DNA of 25,716 nucleotides from a virus, in IMG/VR virus record IMGVR_UViG_3300009480_000001, positions 1 through 25,716 of that record. The stretch is one strand, 5' to 3'. The notes below the pieces were generated by a model that was given only the letters and a program-made list of their open reading frames with translations, had not been told where the DNA came from and ran no database searches. The stretch's first letter is position 1. Each line of letters starts with the position of its first letter. The position numbers and the translations under genes were made by a program. Shown here piece after piece: positions 15,232 to 24,700 of the stretch.

Positions 15232-15596
15232 TAAAAGCCCCTCCTCATGAACTTTATAATCCAATAACTAAAACTACTAGTATAGCTAGTAGTTCTATTG
15301 GTAAAAAAGATGATTCAGATAAACTTCGTTATGATCTTCTTCCTCCTTTTGCAATTGAAAAAGTAGTCAAGATCCTTACGCTTGGTGCTGAAAAATATGC
15401 TCCTGGTAATTGGAAGTATGTTGAACATTGGAAAGAACGATACACCGCAGCTTTAATGCGTCATTTAGAAGCATATCGTAAAGGTGAATCTATTGATCCT
15501 GAATCAGGTGAATCACATCTTTCTCATATGTTATGTTGTGGAATATTTTTATTAGAAAAAGAATTAGAAGAATCAAACAATCATGAAATTAATTGA
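15228..15596 (+). CDS. MazZ-like dATP/dGTP pyrophosphohydrolase (DUF5664-type)
   Basis: A 122-residue protein with the phage all-alpha NTP pyrophosphohydrolase signature: KLRYDLLPP (32-40), LGAEKYAPGNW (52-62), RYTAALMRHLEAYRKGE (71-87), DPESGESHLSH (90-100). These residues bind metal and the dNTP triphosphate in this family, which hydrolyses dATP/dGTP to monophosphates. In some cyanophages and Z-genome phages the enzyme works with PurZ; no PurZ is in this window. The frame extends to a TTG at 15210, but the ATG at 15228 overlaps the upstream stop (ATGA) and starts the natural N-terminus. Overlaps thyX by 14 nt. Confidence 0.85.
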   Translation: MIKAPPHELYNPITKTTSIASSSIGKKDDSDKLRYDLLPPFAIEKVVKILTLGAEKYAPGNWKYVEHWKERYTAALMRHLEAYRKGESIDPESGESHLSHMLCCGIFLLEKELEESNNHEIN

Positions 15597-16506
15597 ACAA
15601 AGTTACGAAATTTATAGATCTCAAGGTGTTCTTAAAGATATTGAAATTGCAGCAAGAACATGTTATAATTCACAAGATAAAATAAGTGAGAATAATGATT
15701 CCGCTATAAAATTAGTAAAAAATCTTGTTGAAAGAAAACATTATGCTATGATTGAATTTGGAGAAAATATTATTTTTAAAGTATTTAATCATGAAGATTT
15801 TATTCTTTCAATGTTAAGTTTAGGATTAATTCATGAATTGAAATTTATAAATATATCTATGGATGGTAGACTTGTTATTTCAATGAATCCAAGAACTGCT
15901 ATTGAAATATATAATAAAGTTCCAATAGATTTTTCTGGTTTTGGTAATGCTTTGTTATCAGATATTGAATATTATTATGGAGAATTAATTTTTAATGATG
16001 AAAAAATAAGTAAATTTGTTACCGGAATTACTTTATTTATTAAATTAGATGAAAAAGATCTAACTGAAATTGAAAAAAATATTCATAAAACTATTACTGT
16101 TAAAATAATTACAGACAGAGGAATATCACTTGAATTAGTGAGACATAGACTTTGTTCATTTGCTCAAAAATCAACAAGATATGTTGAAGATAAAAATGAT
16201 ATTCAATTTATTTCACCACCTTGGCTTAATAAGATGAGTAAATTTGGTAAAACGCTTTTTGAATTAACATTAAAATTTATTGAAGAGAATTATAAAAATT
16301 TTAGAAATGTTTATAGTTGGCAAAAACAAGAAGCAAGAGCTATTTTACCTAATGCATTAGCTACTGAAATTTTAATTAAAGCCACATTACAAGAATGGAA
16401 ACACATTTTTGATTTACGTTGCGCAACAGATGCACATCCTCAAATGGTAAATTTAATGTCAGATATTAGAGATGATTTTGTTGAAAGAAAATTGATTAAA
16501 ATATAG
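15583..16506 (+). CDS. thyX: Flavin-dependent thymidylate synthase
   Basis: A 307-residue ThyX. The signature RHRxxSxxxxSxR is present as RHRLCSFAQKSTR (187-199), preceded by TDRGISLELV and followed by YVE; the C-terminal part keeps QEARAILPNA and the substrate-binding helix LRCATDAHPQM. ThyX methylates dUMP to dTMP using methylene-tetrahydrofolate and FADH2 and needs no separate dihydrofolate reductase to regenerate folate. A middle segment (about 100-165) is longer than in many bacterial ThyX. ATG overlaps the upstream gene by 14 nt; the stop is TAG. It supplies dTTP together with the dUTPase at 19432-20863. Confidence 0.94.
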   Translation: MKLIEQSYEIYRSQGVLKDIEIAARTCYNSQDKISENNDSAIKLVKNLVERKHYAMIEFGENIIFKVFNHEDFILSMLSLGLIHELKFINISMDGRLVISMNPRTAIEIYNKVPIDFSGFGNALLSDIEYYYGELIFNDEKISKFVTGITLFIKLDEKDLTEIEKNIHKTITVKIITDRGISLELVRHRLCSFAQKSTRYVEDKNDIQFISPPWLNKMSKFGKTLFELTLKFIEENYKNFRNVYSWQKQEARAILPNALATEILIKATLQEWKHIFDLRCATDAHPQMVNLMSDIRDDFVERKLIKI

Positions 16507-16513
16507 AAACAAC

Positions 16514-16762
16514 ATGAAATTAAAAGAAATAACAGGTTCTTTTGTTGACACAAAATTTGATTTAAAACCATTAAAACCTTATGTATCTGAAGGTACTTTT
16601 TTTGACGAAGGTTATATAGTAAGTACTTGGAATAAAGGATTATGGATTAAATCTGAATTAAATACAACAAAAATTCATCCTTATTGTCTTAATTGTGAGT
16701 TTGGTGAAATAAAAGATATTGTTCTCAATCTTGACACAATAGATAATAACATAAAAATTTAA
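16514..16762 (+). CDS. Small unknown protein upstream of the ribonucleotide reductase
   Basis: An 82-residue protein, probably all-beta, with YIVSTWNKGLWIK in its middle and a CLNC pair near the C-terminus that might bind metal or form a disulfide. Starts 7 nt after thyX; its stop lies within a repeated AT-rich motif upstream of the reductase gene. No family recognised. Confidence 0.6.
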   Translation: MKLKEITGSFVDTKFDLKPLKPYVSEGTFFDEGYIVSTWNKGLWIKSELNTTKIHPYCLNCEFGEIKDIVLNLDTIDNNIKI

Positions 16763-16781
16763 ACAGTTTAAAATTTAAACA
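16754..16781 (+). repeat. 12-bp direct repeat and palindrome before the reductase start codon
   Basis: AAAATTTAAACA occurs at 16754-16765 and again at 16770-16781, the second ending at the first base of the reductase ATG. GTTTAAAATTTAAAC (16766-16780) is also an inverted repeat around one base. It could be an operator or translation-control element, but A/T-rich sequence makes chance matches likely. Confidence 0.35.
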
Positions 16782-19114
16782 TGAATAAAGAACTAATTGA
16801 TTATTTTAATGGTGATGAATTGGCTGCTAAAGTATGGATAGATAAGTATAAATGGGGAGATGAATGTCTCCCTGATGATTCTTATTTGAGATGTGCTAAT
16901 GAATTTTGGAGAATTGAAGAAAAATATATTAGAGAAGAAAAAGATTTTAAATTAATATATGGTAAAGATATTACTCCAATAACAAAAGAATGGATTCTTG
17001 ATTCTTTTAAAAACAAAAAGATATGTTTAGCGGGTTCTGTATTTGCAAATCTTGGTAATAAAAACTATATCGGTTCATTATCAAATTGTTTTGTAATGGG
17101 TGAACCACATGATAGTTATTCTGGTATTATGGCTAAAGATGAACAGTTAGTACAAGTAATGAAAAGAAGAGGTGGTGCTGGTTTATCTTTATCTAGTCTT
17201 AGACCTAAGAATAGTAAAGTTAATAATGCCGCTAAAACTTCTACAGGTGCTGTATCATTTGCTAATAGATATTCTAATAGTACAAATGAAGTTGCACAAT
17301 CAGGAAGAAGAGGTGCCTTAATGTTGACAATGGAAATGAGACATCCAGATAGTCTTGAATTTATTAGTAGTAAACAAGATTTGACTAAATTAACTGGTGC
17401 TAATATATCAATTGGTATAAGAAACGATTTTATGAAATCACTTGATACTACTAATGATTATGATTTATGTTATCCTGTTGATGAAGTAAGTAGTGATAGT
17501 TATTATAAAACTATTAAATCAAGTGAATATTGGGATAAACTTGTTGAATGTGCTTGGAAAACAGGTGAACCTGGTATCTTATTTTTAGATCATCATTGGA
17601 ATAATTCTCCTGATTCAATGTATCCTAAACATAGAGGTACAGCAACTAATCCATGCGGGGAGATATTTATGTCAGAATATGATAGTTGTAGATTAATTCA
17701 TCTTAATATTTTTGCATTTATAGTCAATCCATTTACATCAGAAGCATATTTTGATGATAAAGAATTCTATGAATATGCATATAAAATGCAAAGATTAGCA
17801 GATGATTTAATTGATCTTGAAATTGAAGCCATAAATAGAATTATTAAACATATTGCTGATAATTATAATACTATCAATGATAGAGAATTAATTATGTGGC
17901 AAAGAATTAAAAATAAAGCTTTAGGTGGAAGAAGAACAGGTAGTGGAAGTCTTGGATGGGCTGATGCTATAGCTGCTCTTGGTTATGAATATGGTAGCAA
18001 GGAATCTCTTAAAATAATTGATAATATTGCTAAATTAAAAGATGAAGCTGAATCAGATTCAACTATGGATATGGGATTTTCTAGAGAACCTTTTTCAGAT
18101 TATAATTCTAATGTAGATGAAATGCTACGAAGAAATATTAGTTGGAATACTGTTGCTCCAACAGGTACTACAGCTATTATAGCACAAGTATCAGCAGGAA
18201 TTGAACCAATTTTTGCATTATCTTATACTAGAAATGTTAAAGTAGAAAATGATAAAGATTATGATTTTGAAGATATTGTTGGTAATAAATTCAAAAAATA
18301 TATTGTATATCATCCTACAGTAAAAACTTGGTTAGAATTAAATCCAGATAAAACAATTGAGGATTCTCCTTGGTATAATTGTACTGCTGATAAAATTGAT
18401 TGGAAAACTAGAGTTGATATTCAAGCTATTATACAAAAATATACAACTCATAGTATAAGTTCTACTATAAATTTACCTAAAAATACAACTAAACAGACTA
18501 TATCTGATATTTACAAATATGCTTGGATAAAACAACTTAAAGGTTTAACTGTATATGTAGATGGTAGTAGAAGTGGTATTTTAGTTACAGACAATAATGC
18601 AAATAAAGAAAATGGCAATATTGGATATAACCTTAATGCACCTAAAAGACCAAAAGAACTTGTAGCACATTTCTATCCTATTACAGTAAAAGGTAATAAA
18701 TTTGGAGTTATTGTTGGTTTACTCGAAGGAAAACCTTATGAAATATTTTGTATGCCAGAACCACTTAGAGTAAAAGAATGTATTGGTACTATTACAAAAA
18801 TATCAAAAGGTTCTTATACTTTTAAATCTAATAATATTGAAATTAGAAATCTTCATATTTCTGGTGAATTAGAAAGAGCAATTACAATTTTAACTTCTCA
18901 ATTGTTGAGACATGGAGTAGCAATTAAACATATTATTGCTGCTATTGGGAAAGTTGGAATAAGTGTTGTTGATTTTAGTTCAGCAATTAAAAGGGTTTTA
19001 ACTAAATATTTACCTGAAGATATAAAAATAGAATGTCCTGAATGTGGTCAACAAATGATTTTTGAAAATGGATGTGCACATTGTAATTCATGTGGTTATT
19101 CTCGTTGTGAATAA
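16781..19114 (+). CDS. nrdJ: Ribonucleotide reductase, class II (adenosylcobalamin-dependent) type
   Basis: A 777-residue reductase subunit. The redox pair is C103 (SLSNCFVMG) and C303 (DSCRLIHLN); the thiyl-radical active site is NPCGE with N290, C292 and E294. Class II-like segments include GRRGALMLTMEMRHPD (176-190), TGTTAIIAQVSAGIEP in the C-terminal half of the barrel, and a cysteine-rich tail with CPECG and CNSCGYSRC, which acts as a zinc ribbon and reductant arm. No small radical-generating subunit (NrdB) or activase (NrdG) is visible nearby, supporting use of cobalamin. It reduces ribonucleotides to deoxyribonucleotides for phage replication. No ATP-cone is seen. It starts 18 nt after the small gene upstream. 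Confidence 0.88.
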   Translation: MNKELIDYFNGDELAAKVWIDKYKWGDECLPDDSYLRCANEFWRIEEKYIREEKDFKLIYGKDITPITKEWILDSFKNKKICLAGSVFANLGNKNYIGSLSNCFVMGEPHDSYSGIMAKDEQLVQVMKRRGGAGLSLSSLRPKNSKVNNAAKTSTGAVSFANRYSNSTNEVAQSGRRGALMLTMEMRHPDSLEFISSKQDLTKLTGANISIGIRNDFMKSLDTTNDYDLCYPVDEVSSDSYYKTIKSSEYWDKLVECAWKTGEPGILFLDHHWNNSPDSMYPKHRGTATNPCGEIFMSEYDSCRLIHLNIFAFIVNPFTSEAYFDDKEFYEYAYKMQRLADDLIDLEIEAINRIIKHIADNYNTINDRELIMWQRIKNKALGGRRTGSGSLGWADAIAALGYEYGSKESLKIIDNIAKLKDEAESDSTMDMGFSREPFSDYNSNVDEMLRRNISWNTVAPTGTTAIIAQVSAGIEPIFALSYTRNVKVENDKDYDFEDIVGNKFKKYIVYHPTVKTWLELNPDKTIEDSPWYNCTADKIDWKTRVDIQAIIQKYTTHSISSTINLPKNTTKQTISDIYKYAWIKQLKGLTVYVDGSRSGILVTDNNANKENGNIGYNLNAPKRPKELVAHFYPITVKGNKFGVIVGLLEGKPYEIFCMPEPLRVKECIGTITKISKGSYTFKSNNIEIRNLHISGELERAITILTSQLLRHGVAIKHIIAAIGKVGISVVDFSSAIKRVLTKYLPEDIKIECPECGQQMIFENGCAHCNSCGYSRCE

Positions 19115-19131
19115 ATACAAATAAATTTAAA

Positions 19132-19431
19132 ATGCCAACAGATAACAAAGAAGTAGATATTATAGTAAAACATATGTGTGAAATGATCAATATTGATTAT
19201 GATACAATTAATACAAAAGAAGAAGATTGGTATCAAAAACATTCTTGGACTATTGAACAAGAAAATAATTTTATTGATTGGTTAGCTAATTATTTATATA
19301 CAAACAAACAAGCTAGATTAGAACTTTATAATGTATCACATAAATTTACTAAAACACAGTGTAAAAAAAAAGCAGGTTTCTTTGTATTTAATTATGGTTG
19401 GAAACTTTTAGATAAACAAATATGTAAATAA
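19132..19431 (+). CDS. Unknown small protein between reductase and dUTPase
   Basis: A 99-residue helical protein. The region WTIEQENNFIDWLANYL (about 40-56) and a C-terminal lysine/cysteine cluster followed by FVFNYGWKLLD resemble a conserved hypothetical phage family whose function I do not know. It is directly followed by the dUTPase gene, with no gap. Confidence 0.65.
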   Translation: MPTDNKEVDIIVKHMCEMINIDYDTINTKEEDWYQKHSWTIEQENNFIDWLANYLYTNKQARLELYNVSHKFTKTQCKKKAGFFVFNYGWKLLDKQICK

Positions 19432-19749
19432 ATGACTATAATAATAGAAAGATTAAATACTGATGTTTTTCCACCACGATATGCTTTTAATACAGGCACA
19501 AGTGGCTTTGATTTATATCCATTTGATATATTAAAAATATACAATGGTAATCATGAATTATCTCATGAAGAAATTAAAGAAAGATATGATTCAGTAAATA
19601 ATAATGTAAAATTGTGTTCAACTGAAAGAGCATTGTTTTCTACTAAACAACATTTTAATATACCAGATGGTTATGAAATACAAATAAGACCTAAAAGTGG
19701 AATTACACTTAAAACTGGTATAATTGTACAATTGGGTACTATTGACTCT
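19432..19749 (+). CDS. dut: dUTPase, exon 1
   Basis: Residues 1-106 of a trimeric-type dUTP diphosphatase of 170 residues. Motif I is GTSGFDLYP (20-28), motif II is IQIRPKSGI (the RSSG-like phosphate-binding segment) and motif III begins GTIDS (102-106), where the intron interrupts it. The enzyme hydrolyses dUTP to dUMP and pyrophosphate, keeping uracil out of DNA and feeding ThyX. The frame continues past 19749 for only two codons (SK*), which do not fit motif III; the spliced reading GTIDS-NYQGD does. Confidence 0.9.
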
Positions 19750-20668
19750 AAATAAAATTTGTTTATTTCTAAATAATTTGGTACATTTGATTCTTATATA
19801 ACTCTAAATCAAATGTATTATGTTTATATGTAAAAATTGTGGAAAAGAATTTGAAGAATCTTCAATTAACTCTTCAAATTATTGTAGTTCTAATTGTTAT
19901 GAAAAATATCAAAAATATAATAGAACTTCAAATTGTGAATGTATTGTATGTAAAAAGAAAATGTATTTAAAACCTTATAGATTAAAAAGATTAAAAAATG
20001 GCATTTGTTGTTCAAAAGAATGCCATACTATTTTTAAAAAAACATATTGTTTTGGTAAAAAAATCATCAATATGGATTAAAAGGACCTTTAAATTCATCA
20101 TTTATTGATAAAAAAATTATTACTAATTATGGTTATTTTCAGATATATTTACCAGAACATCCTTTTTCTAATAAAAATGGTCGTTTTTGGGAACATAGAT
20201 ATATTATAGAGCAATATTCTGATTATAATGATAGTTATTTTGAAATAATAAATGGATATAAAGTTTTAAAAAAGAATTTTCACGTACATCATATTAACGA
20301 AAATAAATTAGATAATCGAATTGAAAATCTAACTGTTTTTACAAAATCACAACATCAAAAATTACATTCAAAACAAAATTTAATTATTAGAGATAAAATA
20401 AATGGAAGAATAGTTGGAGTCGTTAAAAAGGATGAATTCAGGGGAAGTCTTGAAGAAGATAATCCTGAGCCAAGCATTGAGAATGAATTTATAAGTATCA
20501 ATGAAGGTGCAGAGCATAGTAATTGAGGATATTCTACCAATAATATTACCACGAGCATCCTTCTTTATTATATAATATAATAAATGATGATATATGCCGA
20601 ACTATACATATAACTTAAAAATAAAAGTATAGATGTAAAAGATAAAAAGCTTTTACGATAACAAAATG
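19750..20668 (+). ncRNA. Group I intron 3, in the dUTPase gene (919 nt)
   Basis: Exon 1 ends GACTCT, which pairs with guide GGAGTC at 20416-20421 over 6 bp with U-G at the splice site. Core elements follow: Q-like GATAATCCTGAGCC (20459-20472), R AAGGTGCAGAGCATA (20504-20518) and S TATGCC (20593-20598), with P7 from GCATA (20514-20518) and TATGC (20593-20597). The terminal G is 20668 and the exon resumes AAC TAT CAA GGA. The 670 nt between the exon and the guide form an expanded P1 loop that carries an HNH gene. Core sequences differ from introns 1 and 2, so it is of a different subtype and likely arrived independently. Confidence 0.87.
19820..20526 (+). pseudogene. HNH homing endonuclease, frameshifted at an A7 tract
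   Basis: The first frame (from ATG 19820) encodes two treble-clef zinc fingers: CKNC...CSSNC and CIVCKKK...CCSKEC. It ends at 20080. The family sequence continues in another frame from 20065, starting HQYGLKGPLNSSF, then YGYFQIYLPEHP, WEHRYIIEQ and a full HNH site HVHHINENKLDNRIENL with QHQKLH. Adding one A to the seven-A run at 20057-20063 restores one protein of about 235 residues. The break may be a true mutation, a homopolymer sequencing error or slippage. The last ~40 residues are read from the intron's guide and core, with the stop just after R. Confidence 0.8.
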
Positions 20669-20863
20669 AACTATCAAGGAGATTGTTCTATTTCAGTACT
20701 TAATTCTAACAACGAAGATGCTTATGTTCAAATTGATAAAGCGTTAGCACAAGGTGTTGTTGTTAAAGTAGAACGAGCAATATTTAATACAACATTAGCG
20801 GAACAATTTTATGCAAACACGACTGAACGAGGTCATGGTGGGTTTGGCAGTACTAATAAGTAA
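20669..20863 (+). CDS. dut: dUTPase, exon 2
   Basis: Residues 107-170 of the dUTPase begun at 19432. It opens NYQGD, completing motif III (GTIDSNYQG), then carries QGVVVKVERA in the motif IV region and the C-terminal motif V ERGHGGFGSTNK, the flexible arm that covers the active site (RGxGGFGST in the family). An ATG at 20666-20668 overlaps the splice junction and should not be used as a start. The 3' end overlaps the next gene by 29 nt. Confidence 0.9.
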   Translation, partial: NYQGDCSISVLNSNNEDAYVQIDKALAQGVVVKVERAIFNTTLAEQFYANTTERGHGGFGSTNK

Positions 20864-21518
20864 AATTTTTACTTTTATTGGTAAAAATTTTCAAACAATA
20901 ATTACAATAATTGGTATTTATTTGACAATTAATTTTGTACAATCAGTTATAAAATCGTTTGAAAAACCTGTTTATACTCAAGAATTTGTAAATGCTTTAC
21001 AAGATACATTGACTGTTGTAAAAAATAAAAACGGTGAATTAACTACTTCAATTAATGTTTTAAGAGCTGATAATTATAAAGATGTATTGTCTATTCAAAC
21101 TAAAGATAAAGCTTTACTACGTCTTCAGAATGAATTAAAACAAATTAAAAATAGTAATACTACAATAGCAACTGTTAATACTTCTATAAATAATATTCTT
21201 AATGTAGATAGTTCTAAAACTAAATTTCAATTTGAAGATAAATGGACTTCACTTAAAGGTGAAACATATCCAAATCCTTATTTTAAACTTATAGTAATAA
21301 ATGAACCTACAATTACGCGATATATCGAAGATAGTAAAATGGTTGCGGAATATAAAGACAATAATCCTTATACTACAGTTAAAGAATTAAAATCTTATTC
21401 TCCACTTCCTAAAGTAACTATTTTTGATAAAATTAAAGTTGGTCCTAGTATTAGTTGGACACCTTTAAGTGGTGGTGGATTTCAACCTGGAATTTCTGTA
21501 ATTTATTCAATATATTAA
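20835..21518 (+). CDS. Membrane-anchored coiled-coil protein, possibly spanin-like
   Basis: A 227-residue protein from the ATG at 20835; an upstream in-frame ATG at 20811 would add eight residues and lengthen the overlap with dUTPase, so the start is uncertain. The N-terminus has one hydrophobic segment, FQTIITIIGIYLTINFVQSV (about 18-38), then a long polar, probably coiled-coil stretch (about 55-115), and a beta-type C-terminus ending KVGPSISWTPLSGGGF and ISVIYSIY. Similar architectures occur in Bacteroides phage proteins of unknown function (DUF6808-like). A role linking inner membrane to envelope, such as a spanin in lysis, is a guess. Confidence 0.62.
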   Translation: MVGLAVLISKIFTFIGKNFQTIITIIGIYLTINFVQSVIKSFEKPVYTQEFVNALQDTLTVVKNKNGELTTSINVLRADNYKDVLSIQTKDKALLRLQNELKQIKNSNTTIATVNTSINNILNVDSSKTKFQFEDKWTSLKGETYPNPYFKLIVINEPTITRYIEDSKMVAEYKDNNPYTTVKELKSYSPLPKVTIFDKIKVGPSISWTPLSGGGFQPGISVIYSIY

Positions 21519-21519
21519 T

Positions 21520-21717
21520 ATGAAAATCCCAGAAATTATTTTCAAAGGAAATGATATATTAGTATCAAGTTTTTTAAGAAGATATCTTGATAAAGCAAGA
21601 AGAGTTCCTGGTTATGAAAATCAAGTAAAATATATTGAGAGTATTTTACTTGAAATTCAAGAAGCATCTAATAATGGTATGTTACCAGAAATTCCTTTAA
21701 AAAGAGAGGAGCCTTAA
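21520..21717 (+). CDS. Small unknown protein, last plus-strand gene
   Basis: A 65-residue helical, basic protein (SSFLRRYLDKARRV, then YIESILLEIQEA), starting one base after the previous stop. Its final codons and stop lie within the hairpin of the bidirectional terminator. Not recognised. Confidence 0.6.
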   Translation: MKIPEIIFKGNDILVSSFLRRYLDKARRVPGYENQVKYIESILLEIQEASNNGMLPEIPLKREEP

Positions 21718-21740
21718 TTGGCTCCTTTCTTTTTATTTTT
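21700..21740. terminator. Bidirectional terminator between convergent gene blocks
   Basis: The core arms AGGAGCC (21707-21713) and GGCTCCT (21720-21726) enclose the loop TTAATT; pairing extends out to 21700/21733 with one G-U. On the plus strand a T-rich run follows; on the minus strand the A-run at 21699-21703 gives T's. It stops the plus-strand block after 21717 and the minus-strand giant gene after 21743. Confidence 0.87.
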
Positions 21741-21742
21741 TT

Positions 21743-24700
21743 TTACTCTTCATTTTTTAGTCTCTTTAATTCTTTATCTCCAGAAGTATTAGAAGGGAAT
21801 ATTTTATTCAACATTTTAGTTAATTCTTTTGGAGTTATATCTGGATAACGTTCTCTTATTATTCGACTGGCTATTGATCGGTTTCGCATTCTTTTTTTTC
21901 TAAGTATATTTTCTGAAGGCATTTTAAGACGTTCTATAGTTGGTGTACCAAAAGTTTGATTTGGATTATATTCTCTATTTGTTTCACCATAAATACCAAA
22001 TCCACCGTGTGTAAAATCTTTAAATGGAGTAGGTAACACAAGTTTATTAAAACTTCTAACTACTCTATGTTGACCTCTATAAGGACCATTTAAATAAATA
22101 TCATCACCATTTATAAATTTACCTATATCACCAACTAATGTACCTACATCATCTAATGTTCTTTTTACAGCACCTTCCATTACTAATTCATAAAATTCTT
22201 TGGGATTAGCATATAAAGATAAATCATTTATTACAGATACTAATCTATTTGAAAGAAGATTATAAATTCTTCTTCTAGCACTATCTTTTTCATCATCAGG
22301 ATCCCACAATAAGCCTTTAACAACCATTATTAATAATAATGCATAACTTTGAATAGCAATTTTTTGCATTATCTGAGTGAGGTTTTGAGCATCATTTTCT
22401 GTAAAACCCAAGTTTTGATATTGTTCAATAGCATCTTGTTTTACAATCATTTTACCAGAAATTAAATTTGCTGGTAAACCAATCATTTTTTGTAGATATA
22501 CTTTACCATGAACAACTAATTCTTCCAAAACTTTTAAATTTTGTATTTCACTGTTAGCATCTAAACTTTGTATACGAAATGACATTATACCACCTGCAAT
22601 AGCTCCACCTATAGCACCTGGTAAAGCAGCTATACTTCCACCAGTACTAAAACCAATCAATGCTCCTGTAATAGGTGTGGCAGAACGTAAAATACCTTTT
22701 TCATTCTTAATACCACCTTCAAGATTCATATGCTCTTCACCCCAATATTTATATATTGTTTCAGGTAACCAGCTTTTAAAAACCATAAATGATCTACCAC
22801 TACCACTTCTTCTATACAAAAGATTACCCAATTCATCATAATCACCATGTACTTTTAAAGCAGATATGATTTTACCTTTTAGTAAGTCAAATTCTTTTCC
22901 TTTAGTTTTTTCCCAATTATTAATATTTTCATTAGTTCTAAATTCTTCTTTTAACATACCATTTTCATCAAGTGCATCCCAAATATTAGAAGTAGTAATA
23001 CCATCTTTGCCAACAATTTCATTGTCAATTAAGAAAGCACCCATTAATGGGGTTTGTATTGCTTCTTCAACAACTCTTCTTAATGCATAAGGTTTTATAT
23101 ATTTACCTAATTTAGTAAGAGATAAATCTGTTGATAAACCAATTTCTTGATATTCATTAGTTGCATCTTGAAAAACATCTAATCTATTCAAAAGAATTTT
23201 AAATTTTTCATGATTTTTAGGATTTCGATATAATGCTTCTGCTCTATAATATGATTCATGTTTAAAATATTTACCTGATGCAGCTAAAATTTCATTTGCA
23301 ACTTTACCTTGTATATAGTTATTTGCTTCACTTTTAGGATTTAATCCTAATACTTTCTTTCTAATTAATTCTATAAGTGTTTTTAAAATTTGATTGGCAC
23401 TTATGTTTCTACCAATATTTTTCAATTCTTCTTTTAAAAATTCTTTATCTTCTTCAGAAACAATATTAGATTTTAAAAGAATTTCAATCTCATCAATTCT
23501 TTTTTTATCTTCTTTTGAATAAATTTTTGTTTGTGATACTTTACCTTTTTCTTTTGTATTATATAAACCAAGAACTTTATTATTAAATTGATCTTCAAAA
23601 GCTTCTACAGCTCTAATTCTTTCTTTATCATCAAGAGTTTTAACAGTTTTATGTAAATCTTTTAAATGGTTTAACATAGGTAATACTTCAGATCTACCAT
23701 TATATTCAGCTGTTAATTTAGAAAAATAACCTAATGTTTTAGGTAAATTAAAAGAACTCATTTCAACAACTTCATTAATAACATAGTTTTTTATAATTCT
23801 ACCAACTGGTATATGTGAACTTTCTGAGCTAACAAACATTACTCTTTTTATTTCATTGATATCAGGTTTTACATTAAGCATAAATGCTAATTTTTCTAAT
23901 ACAATACCTGTAATATCTCCCATAGGTAATAAACTATCTTCATTTATTGTCATTGATAGAAAATCATTTGGTATTTCAGAATTATCTTCATTATATAAAG
24001 AAAAGAATTCTTTTTTAATATCATCAGCAATTTCTATTGCTTTGATTTTAAACTTGCTCCTTATTAAATTTTTATTAGCATTAATAAAAGAATTATTTAC
24101 ACTATAATCTGTTAAACCAGTTTTTTTACTTAAAGTAGATGTTTGTTGGTCATCAATTGTATATGTACTAATACTTTCTTTTATATCAGAAACTAATTTA
24201 TTTCCCACACCCCATATACCAAGATCAACCATTGTTTCAGCATAATTTTTATGATGCATTGGTAAAGAGTTAGCAATAAAATTATCATATACATTTTTAG
24301 GTAAACTATCACTCATATATTTAAATATCTTTTCAGCAGTATTTCTGAAATTATATAATGAATCATGTTTTTCTACAATATCAAAATCTTTATCATAATA
24401 ATTAGTATTTTCACCTTTGCTATTTAATTTTTTAGGAATTAGATGATTGTAAGTAAAATTACCATAGTACCCAACATTATTTGTTTTATCAAAATTATTA
24501 ACTGCAATTAATGGTGAATTCATAAGATTCCATATTTCTAGATTAGATTTATTTATGTCAGAAATATCATCAAAAATACCTACTCCTTCTTCATCTTTAT
24601 ATCTTTCTATTCTAGTATAATATTGAATTTTATATTCTTTTAACATTTCAATTTGTTGAGCAACTAATTCATCAAAATGTTTATCTGTTATATTAAAATC

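Noticed and set aside
16781-19114. Class I or class III ribonucleotide reductase
   Set aside because: No NrdB or NrdG neighbour, no N-terminal ATP cone, and the class II-like motifs and cysteine-rich zinc tail fit NrdJ better.
20355-20558. Minus-strand ORF at 20355-20558
   Set aside because: It is antisense to the HNH frame and intron core and resembles nothing; the same holds for the minus-strand ORFs at 3874, 7502, 13850 and 19002 and the plus-strand ORFs inside the giant gene.
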